This document shows positions 5,897 through 10,584 of a stretch of 10,584 bases of DNA, piece by piece; within the stretch, counting starts at the first letter, position 1, and every line of letters starts with the position of its first letter. The notes below the pieces were generated by a model. That model was not told where the DNA came from, made no database searches, and saw only the letters and a program-made list of their open reading frames with translations. The DNA is from Planctomycetia bacterium (GTDB taxonomy: Bacteria; Planctomycetota; Planctomycetia; Pirellulales; UBA1268), in NCBI GenBank assembly GCA_009926295.1, contig RFPF01000088.1, positions 1 through 10,584 on the forward strand, given 5' to 3'. Made by a program: the position numbers and the translations under genes.

Positions 5897-7354
5897 ATGG
5901 CTTCGTCTCGGGAGGCGGGTGCACGCGAGACCGGCAGGCGCGGACCCCGGCGGCAGCGCGAAGACTCGGGGCCTATCGCCGCACCGCCCCTCGACGGCCG
6001 CGACCGTCCGGCCAACGTCGATGCCGAGCGGGCCGTGCTCGGCAGCATCCTGCTGAAGCAGGACGTGTGCGACGACGTGGCGCTCGTCGTTCGCCCCGAC
6101 GACTTCCACGACGAGTCGCACCAGATCCTCTACCGTCACATGCTCGAGCTGCACGACGGCGGCAAGCGGATCGACGCGACCATCATCCTCGAACGGCTCC
6201 GAACGAAAGGAGACCTGGACCGCATCGGCGGAGCGGGCGCGATGGCCGACATCGTCCAGGCCGTTCCCCACGCCGCACACGCCGCACACTACGCCAGGAT
6301 CGTGCGCGACAAGTCGATGCTCCGATCCCTGATCGACGCCAGCACCGACATTCTTCGTGACGCCTACGACTCCCCCGACGAGCCCCGGGAACTGCTGGCC
6401 CGCGCGGAATCGAAGATCTTCGAGATCCTCGAACACCGCAGCTCGGCCGAGGCGAAGCCGATCGACGCCGTGCTCGAGGAGGTGATGGTGCGGATGGACG
6501 CCCGCATGAAGCACGAGCAGGTGCTCGGGGGCGTGGAAACCGGGTTCACCCAGCTCGACTCCCTGTGCGGGGGACTGCACAACTCCGAGCTGATCATCCT
6601 CGCCGCGCGGCCGAGCATGGGAAAGACCGCCTTCGCGATGAACATCGCGGAGCACGTGGCCATCGCGACACGCAAGCCGGCGCTGTTCGTGAGCCTCGAA
6701 ATGGCCGGCCTCGAACTCGCCGATCGGCTCCTCTGCTCCGCCGCCCAGGTCAATGGACACCGGCTCCGCAACGGCACGATCTCGCAGGAGGACCGCCGGC
6801 GGCTCGTCGCGAAATCGGCGGAGATCAGCAAGGCGCCGCTGTTCATCGACGACACGCCCGGCCGCACGCTCACGGAGATCGCGGCCGTCGCCCGCCGCCT
6901 CAAGAGGCGCGAGGGACTGGCGCTCGTCGTGATCGACTACCTGCAGCTCATCGAGCCCGACAATCCGCGCGACCCGCGCCAGGAGCAGGTGGCCCGCATC
7001 GCCCGGCGGCTGAAGATGATGGCCCGAGAACTCGACATCCCGGTGCTCTGCCTGGCCCAGCTCAACCGCCAGGCGGAGATGTCGCGCGACAACAAGCCCC
7101 GCCTCAGCCACCTCCGTGAATCGGGCGCGATCGAGCAGGATGCCGACGTCGTGATGTTCGTCCACCGCGAGGAGTACTACCAGACGACCGACGAGGACCG
7201 GGAGCGGGTCAAGGGACAGGCGGAGATCATCGTGGCGAAGCAGCGCAACGGACCGACCGACGACGTGAAGCTTCTCTGGCAGCAGGAGTTCACGCGATTC
7301 GTCAACCTCGAGCACCGTCCCTACGACGAGTTCGAGCAATTCTCGTCGTTCTAA
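5897..7354 (+). CDS. dnaB: Replicative DNA helicase DnaB
   Basis: A 485-residue hexameric helicase that unwinds DNA at the fork using ATP. A basic, disordered leader (1-38) precedes the N-terminal helical collar domain (about 39-140, with VDAERAVLGSILL at 41-53). A linker follows, then the RecA-like motor domain from about 205, containing GVETGFTQLDSLCGGL (212-227). Walker A is ARPSMGKTA (237-245, Lys243), the catalytic Glu268 lies in SLEM, Walker B is VVIDYLQLI (344-352, Asp347), Gln388 is in AQLNRQ, and the arginine finger is Arg450 in KQRNGPT. There is no intein interrupting the motifs. AGGGAGG (5882-5888) eight bases upstream supports the ATG. It is the last gene of the plus-strand cluster and is followed by a strong hairpin. 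Confidence 0.97.
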   Translation: MASSREAGARETGRRGPRRQREDSGPIAAPPLDGRDRPANVDAERAVLGSILLKQDVCDDVALVVRPDDFHDESHQILYRHMLELHDGGKRIDATIILERLRTKGDLDRIGGAGAMADIVQAVPHAAHAAHYARIVRDKSMLRSLIDASTDILRDAYDSPDEPRELLARAESKIFEILEHRSSAEAKPIDAVLEEVMVRMDARMKHEQVLGGVETGFTQLDSLCGGLHNSELIILAARPSMGKTAFAMNIAEHVAIATRKPALFVSLEMAGLELADRLLCSAAQVNGHRLRNGTISQEDRRRLVAKSAEISKAPLFIDDTPGRTLTEIAAVARRLKRREGLALVVIDYLQLIEPDNPRDPRQEQVARIARRLKMMARELDIPVLCLAQLNRQAEMSRDNKPRLSHLRESGAIEQDADVVMFVHREEYYQTTDEDRERVKGQAEIIVAKQRNGPTDDVKLLWQQEFTRFVNLEHRPYDEFEQFSSF

Positions 7355-7357
7355 CTT

Positions 7358-7394
7358 CACGCCCGCAGGGCCATCCATGGCCCCTGCGGGCGTG
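7358..7394. terminator. Strong hairpin between convergent dnaB and tsaD, likely two-way terminator
   Basis: CACGCCCGCAGGG (7358-7370) pairs perfectly with CCCTGCGGGCGTG (7382-7394). The 11-base tip contains CCAT-CC-ATGG, part of an exact reverse-complement copy of the GCCATGGATGGC repeat (7370-7381). It begins four bases after the dnaB stop and has no T run on either side. A GC-rich stem placed between facing genes suggests termination or 3'-end protection in both directions. Confidence 0.7.
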
Positions 7395-7423
7395 CGCGGC
7401 TGCGAGGCAAGCCAAGGTTGCCC

Positions 7424-7455
7424 CGAGCCGCGATGGCTCGCCCTCGAGGCGAGCC
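7424..7455. repeat. Two overlapping, mutually exclusive inverted repeats
   Basis: CGAGCC (7424-7429) can pair with GGCTCG (7435-7440), or GGCTCGCC (7435-7442) can pair with GGCGAGCC (7448-7455). The two stems share the middle arm, so only one forms at a time. Just before them GGCAA (7406-7410) faces TTGCC (7418-7422). All lie in the 151-base gap between the dnaB and tsaD stops. No coding is apparent here. Confidence 0.5.
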
Positions 7456-7462
7456 TCGCGCA

Positions 7463-7497
7463 AGCCGAAGCAGGGCCGAAGGGATGTGCCGGCGCGG
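7463..7497. repeat. Degenerate copy of the block seen at 2863-2898
   Basis: Both blocks carry, in the same order, AGCCGAAGC, then GGGC plus CGAAGG or GAAGG, then GTGCC, then GGCG, with small indels between. The ATGTGCCGGCG part (7484-7494) recurs exactly at 8563-8573. This suggests one dispersed intergenic element decayed to different degrees. Aligned by eye only. Confidence 0.4.
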
Positions 7498-7505
7498 CAG
7501 AGGCT

Positions 7506-8534
7506 TCACGTCCGGCGGCGGTCGGTGCCGGGGCGGACGTCGAGGTCGAGGCCGTCGTCGTCGCCGCGTTCGATCCGCTCCCACGCGATCGCGCCCATCG
7601 CCGCGTTGTCGGTGCAGAGTTCCCTCGGCGGGATCGCCACCGCGACGCCGCGGTCGTGGGCGAGGGCCTCGAGCGTGGCCCGCAGCAGCGCATTCGCCGT
7701 GACGCCCCCTCCCACCAGCAGCGTGCGGCAGCCGGTGCGGGCGAGGGCCAGGTCGATCTTCGCCACGATCGAATCGACGGCCGCCTGCTGGAACGACGCG
7801 GCCAGATCGGCGAGCCGCCGGCCGGTCGGGGGTGGCGTGTCGGCCGGCGCGCCGGGCGGGCGCACGAGGTAGCGGAGCGCGGTCTTGAGGCCGCTGAAAC
7901 TGAAATCGAGCCGATCACGATCGCCCGCGAGCGGACGCGGCAGCCGATGGGCCCGCGGATCGCCGCCCGCCGCCGCACGCTCGATCCACGGGCCGCCTGG
8001 ATAACCGAGGCCGAGCAGGCTCGCGGCCTTGTCGAAAGCCTCGCCGGCGGCGTCGTCGATCGTGCCGCCGAGTCGCTCGAGGTCGAGCGGCGACCGAACG
8101 AGAAACAGCGATGTATGTCCTCCGCTGGCGACCAGGCCCACGCACGGGTCACGGATGGGCTCCGGGCGGGCGAGACGGCAGGCGTAGAGATGGGCCGCGA
8201 CGTGGTCGTAGCCCACGAGCGGCACGCTGAGGGCGGCAGCGATGCCCTTGGCCGCAGCGAGCCCGACGAGCAGCGAGCCGACCAGCCCCGGCCTCACGGC
8301 GACGGCGACCGCCTCGAGGTCGCGACGTGCGATCCCCGCCCGGGACATGGCCTCGTCGATGACCGGCACGATCCGCTCCACGTGGGCCCGCGACGCAACC
8401 TCGGGCACGACGCCCCGCCAGCGGGCGTGCAACGCGTCCTGGCTGGCGACGACGCTCGCAAGCACGGAGCGGCCGCGGGTGATCACCGCCGCGGCGGTCT
8501 CGTCGCACGTCGTCTCGATGGCCAGCAGCGGCAT
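7506..8534 (-). CDS. tsaD: tRNA N6-adenosine threonylcarbamoyltransferase TsaD
   Basis: A 342-residue TsaD (Gcp/YgjD) that, with TsaB and TsaE, moves threonylcarbamoyl from its AMP adduct to A37 of ANN-decoding tRNAs. Motifs in order: LLAIETTCDETAAAV (3-17), GVVPEVASRAHVE (41-53), the metal ligands His111 and His115 in DHVAAH (110-115), ASGGHTSL (136-143), DDAAGEAFDKAA (160-171), YPGGP (178-182), LDFSFSGLKTAL (209-220), GGGVTANALLR (275-285), and CTDNAAM (307-313) with metal ligand Asp309. Length equals the family norm. The open frame extends 32 codons further upstream, but the homologous protein begins MPLLAIETT, and GGAGGAG nine bases before position 8534 fixes this start. It lies 85 bases downstream of the DUF1207 gene on the same strand and converges on dnaB. 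Confidence 0.96.
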   Translation of the reverse strand: MPLLAIETTCDETAAAVITRGRSVLASVVASQDALHARWRGVVPEVASRAHVERIVPVIDEAMSRAGIARRDLEAVAVAVRPGLVGSLLVGLAAAKGIAAALSVPLVGYDHVAAHLYACRLARPEPIRDPCVGLVASGGHTSLFLVRSPLDLERLGGTIDDAAGEAFDKAASLLGLGYPGGPWIERAAAGGDPRAHRLPRPLAGDRDRLDFSFSGLKTALRYLVRPPGAPADTPPPTGRRLADLAASFQQAAVDSIVAKIDLALARTGCRTLLVGGGVTANALLRATLEALAHDRGVAVAIPPRELCTDNAAMGAIAWERIERGDDDGLDLDVRPGTDRRRT

Positions 8535-8543
8535 GCGGGCAGG

Positions 8544-8550
8544 CTCCTCC
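8544..8550 (-). promoter_or_regulatory. Ribosome binding site that sets the tsaD start
   Basis: On the minus strand this reads GGAGGAG, nine bases before the ATG at 8534. It favours that codon over in-frame ATGs at 8564 and 8630. Confidence 0.7.
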
Positions 8551-8567
8551 AAGGCAAATGGCATGTG

Positions 8568-8605
8568 CCGGCGGGCGGGAGGGCCGCCGGGGCCACGGAT
8601 GGCCC
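8568..8605. repeat. Two adjacent hairpins between DUF1207 gene and tsaD, with repeat copy 3
   Basis: CCGGCGG (8568-8574) pairs with CCGCCGG (8584-8590). Next to it GGGCCA-CGGA-TGGCCC (8590-8605) forms a six-pair stem with a four-base loop and contains GCCACGGATGGC (8592-8603), one base off the repeat core at 2829 and 7370. They share base 8590. The second hairpin lies 14 bases past the DUF1207 stop in the direction of reading, so it may trim or end that transcript. No T run is seen. Confidence 0.5.
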
Positions 8606-8619
8606 GCCAGCCGCTCGGC

Positions 8620-9696
8620 TCAGAAGTCATACCAGATGCCGAAGCCGTAGCGGTTCTGGTTGTAGAACACGAACTCGTACTGCGGGTCGGACCCGTAGAG
8701 ATATTCGAATCCCAGCCGCAGCAGTTTTTCGCTGCGCCGCCCGCGCCACGCCCAGCCGGTCTGCACGCAGATGTTGCCGCCCCAGTCGAGCTCCTGCCGG
8801 CTCATCCCGTTGACGGCGAGAAACGGGGCTCCGAGCGCGCCGGTGGGCCGGGCCTGGATGAGTTCCGTGCCAAACTGGAACTCCCACGGCTCCGAGCCGC
8901 CGGCGTTGTAGAAGGCCCAGCCGACCTCGCCGTAGAGCCGCATCCAGTCGAGGGGATACCACGAGTTGCCCCAAACGATGCAGTCGCGGACGTAGTTCAC
9001 CCGGGGAAACCACGGGTACCTGAGCATCGCCTCGTCACCGAGATGGGCGCTGTTGTGGTAATACGCGAGCTTCGTCTGCCAGCGGCCCACGCCGTAGACG
9101 AGAGGCACTCCGAAGCGATAGTCGGCCGACCGCAGATCGCGGTCGTTGTTCGGATCGAGCCGCACGAAGGCAGCGCCTTCGATCTGCACCTCGAAGCCCT
9201 GCGGGTGGACGACGGGGTCCGAGCCGTAGCGCAGGATCGACGCCCGGCCGCCGAGTGTCGTGTCCCAGAGCGTGCCCTCGCGCTGGCTCGGCACGAACAC
9301 GTCGGGATTCGTCGCCTGGTACATGACGCTTCCGATGCGCGGCTCCTTGGGCCCCGCGAGATAGCTGGTGTAGATGAGGTTGTTGGGCAGCAGCTGCCAG
9401 AACCAGGGCTGCGGCGCCCAGAGATCGGTGAAGCATTCGGGGAAGCGGCCGTTGGGGACCAGACAGTCGTCGGTGCACGACGGCATCTCCTCGTAGGGCA
9501 CGTCGAGGATCACCGGCCCCTGGGGGCTGGTCGGCGGCAGCGTCCGCACCTGCGGCTCGGCGAGCGGATCGCCGGGCACGACGGCTCCGGGCGACGGCAG
9601 CCTGTAGGCCGGGGCCGCCTGCTGCCCGCGGGCGGGCGCCGCGCCGAACATCGCACCCGACAGCACCGCGACGATGGCGAAGATGAGGGGGCGCAT
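8620..9696 (-). CDS. DUF1207 family exported protein, probable outer-membrane beta barrel
   Basis: A 358-residue protein with a Sec signal peptide: MRPLIFAIVAVLSGAMFGAA (1-20) and likely cleavage near ARG-QQ (23-26). A Pro-rich spacer follows, then a small Cys cluster (Cys74, Cys78, Cys88). The DUF1207 region starts near 105 with SYLAGPKEPRIGSV (111-124) and includes DTTLGGRASILRYGS (145-159), FEVQIEGAAFVRLD (168-181), DYRFGVPLVYGVGRWQTKLA (192-211), HNSAHLGDEAML (214-225), EPWEFQFGTELI (269-280) and FLAVNGMSRQELDWGGN (292-308). Alternating aromatic strands and the ending YGFGIWYDF, with terminal Phe like a BAM sorting signal, suggest an outer-membrane barrel; this is inferred. DUF1207 has no known function. 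The start at 9696 is chosen for the signal peptide; no clear ribosome site is seen. tsaD follows on the same strand. Confidence 0.85.
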   Translation of the reverse strand: MRPLIFAIVAVLSGAMFGAAPARGQQAAPAYRLPSPGAVVPGDPLAEPQVRTLPPTSPQGPVILDVPYEEMPSCTDDCLVPNGRFPECFTDLWAPQPWFWQLLPNNLIYTSYLAGPKEPRIGSVMYQATNPDVFVPSQREGTLWDTTLGGRASILRYGSDPVVHPQGFEVQIEGAAFVRLDPNNDRDLRSADYRFGVPLVYGVGRWQTKLAYYHNSAHLGDEAMLRYPWFPRVNYVRDCIVWGNSWYPLDWMRLYGEVGWAFYNAGGSEPWEFQFGTELIQARPTGALGAPFLAVNGMSRQELDWGGNICVQTGWAWRGRRSEKLLRLGFEYLYGSDPQYEFVFYNQNRYGFGIWYDF

Positions 9697-9932
9697 CGGG
9701 TTCGGAAGGCGGACGGGCGCGGGCGGTTGCACGCCCTCGTGGACGCTGCGACACTCTTCGCGGACACTGTAGGGAACGAGCCCGCCACCGACACACACAG
9801 ATCGGCATCGGCGGCCCATCCCCGTGCATGATGCTCGAACGCGATGCGAAAACACCGCGGTTTCCTGAAAGCCGGGCAACCGCGCAGCCCCTCGGACCTC
9901 CCCACCTCGCCACGCCCCGTGAAGACGCGTAC

Positions 9933-10463
9933 ATGACCCAGCCGCAGCCCTCTCCCGAGAATGCCGCCGCCGCTGCCGCGGCACCGCCCGAAGGCATCGC
10001 CACCGCGTTGGGACGCATTCCAAGCGGACTGTTCATCGTGACGTGGCGGCAGGGCACACACGACCGGGGGATGCTGGCGAGCTGGGTGATGCAGGCAGGC
10101 TTCGTGCCGCCGGTCGTCACCGTCGCGGTCGCCCCGGGTCGGGATCTGTTGGCGGCGATCCAGGCCGGCGACCCGTTCGTCGTGAACGTTCTGGCCGAAG
10201 ACCAACGGCACCTTCTCGCGCGGTTCGGCAGGCCGCCTGCTCCCGGCGACGACCCGTTCGCGGGGCTCGCCCTTCGTGCCGCTCCGTGCGGTGCGGCGGT
10301 GCTCACCGACGCCGCCGCCTGGCTCGAATGCGTGCCGCTCGCGCCGGCCACCGCGCCCGCAGCCGGTGACCACGTGGTGGTGGTGGCCCGTGTCACCGGC
10401 GCCGCCTCGGGTGGCGACCGAGCGCCACTGGTGCATCTGCGAAAGAATGGGTTACGCTACTGA
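9933..10463 (+). CDS. Small flavin reductase-like (FMN-binding split barrel) protein
   Basis: A 176-residue protein resembling the flavin-reductase-like domain, also found as the C-terminal domain of cyanobacterial-type flavodiiron proteins. After an Ala/Pro-rich leader (about 1-22) come ALGRIPSGLFIVTW (25-38), GMLASWVMQAGFVPPVVTVA (46-65), the VVNVLAEDQRHLLARFG segment (83-99), VLTDAAAWLECVPL (123-136) and GDHVVVVARV (145-154). This fold binds FMN and is reduced by NAD(P)H or passes electrons to a partner; the partner is not in this window. It is probably cytoplasmic. The open frame runs back to ATGs at 9828 and 9831, but the extra 35 codons look unlike the domain; only a weak GAAGA precedes 9933. 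It is divergent from the DUF1207 gene. Family call is likely, substrate unknown. Confidence 0.75.
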   Translation: MTQPQPSPENAAAAAAAPPEGIATALGRIPSGLFIVTWRQGTHDRGMLASWVMQAGFVPPVVTVAVAPGRDLLAAIQAGDPFVVNVLAEDQRHLLARFGRPPAPGDDPFAGLALRAAPCGAAVLTDAAAWLECVPLAPATAPAAGDHVVVVARVTGAASGGDRAPLVHLRKNGLRY

Positions 10464-10519
10464 GGGTTTTGTAAATGCGTCTTAAAAACACCGATCGCCC
10501 GATCCTGGGAGCGGAATCC

Positions 10520-10584
10520 ATGAATGCAGTCCGTTTCTTCCCGTGTGTCGCCGCGTGGCTCGTCGTCGGGGCGGTGGCTGCCTG
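10520..10584 (+). CDS. Start of an exported protein, cut by window edge
   Basis: An ATG at 10520 opens 21 codons to the window end: MNAVRFFPCVAAWLVVGAVA plus one more Ala. A short basic start and a hydrophobic run ending in small residues look like a Sec signal peptide or first membrane helix. GGGAG (10507-10511) lies eight bases upstream. It follows the flavin reductase gene after 56 bases that include an AT-rich stretch (10467-10489), unusual here and possibly a promoter. No function can be given. Confidence 0.55.
   Translation, partial: MNAVRFFPCVAAWLVVGAVAA

Noticed and set aside
5801..8152. 783-codon open frame on the minus strand
   Set aside because: It runs antisense through dnaB and out of frame through tsaD. 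It has no domain and crosses a terminator-like hairpin.
8535..8630. 32-codon extension of tsaD
   Set aside because: The canonical N-terminus and the GGAGGAG site point to 8534; the extension would overlap the intergenic hairpins and the DUF1207 stop.
8242..9831. 529-codon open frame on the plus strand
   Set aside because: Antisense to tsaD and the DUF1207 gene, whose motifs and signal peptide are unmistakable.
10464..10519. Terminator or promoter after the flavin reductase gene
   Set aside because: GTTTT (10466-10470) and AAAAC (10485-10489) could pair, but the stem is weak. No -35/-10 pair with sensible spacing was found, so neither was called.
1..10584. RNA genes, CRISPR arrays, prophage or transposase genes
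   Set aside because: I saw no tRNA cloverleaf, no rRNA-like stretch, no regularly spaced direct repeats and no transposase or integrase motifs.

Overview
The window is a very GC-rich chromosomal segment with dense genes and codons ending mostly in G or C. It most likely comes from a planctomycete of the Pirellulales type. The pointers are a DUF1207 outer-membrane-type protein, a DUF4432 aldose-epimerase-like protein, a GlmU-like protein cut down to its uridyltransferase half, and short palindromic intergenic repeats. The lineage is inferred from protein character and layout; no marker gene was compared.

Layout. (1) Positions 1-1001, minus strand: a DUF4432 sugar-epimerase-like gene running off the left edge. 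It is head to head with the main cluster across about 43 bases. (2) Positions 1045-4250, plus strand: a GlmU-type nucleotidyltransferase, prs, rplY/ctc and pth. This is the same order as gcaD-prs-ctc-spoVC in Bacillus. (3) Positions 4308-7354, plus strand: rpsF, ssb, rplI and dnaB, a translation and replication cluster that here lacks the usual rpsR. A promoter-like site precedes ssb, and a strong hairpin follows dnaB. (4) Positions 7506-9696, minus strand: a DUF1207 beta-barrel-like exported protein, then tsaD, converging on dnaB. (5) Positions 9933-10463, plus strand: a small flavin-reductase-domain protein. (6) From 10520: the first 21 codons of an exported protein cut by the right edge.

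Together the plus-strand genes supply sugar-nucleotide and PRPP precursors (GlmU-like, Prs), ribosomal proteins L25, S6 and L9, peptidyl-tRNA recycling (Pth), and replication proteins (SSB, DnaB). TsaD makes the t6A tRNA modification. The window is mainly housekeeping; I see no defence system, mobile element, RNA gene or CRISPR array. The points most worth a second look are a repeat family in three intergenic gaps (core GCCATGGATGGC), overlapping alternative hairpins between dnaB and tsaD, the missing acetyltransferase half of GlmU, the missing rpsR, and the N-terminal extension on L9.
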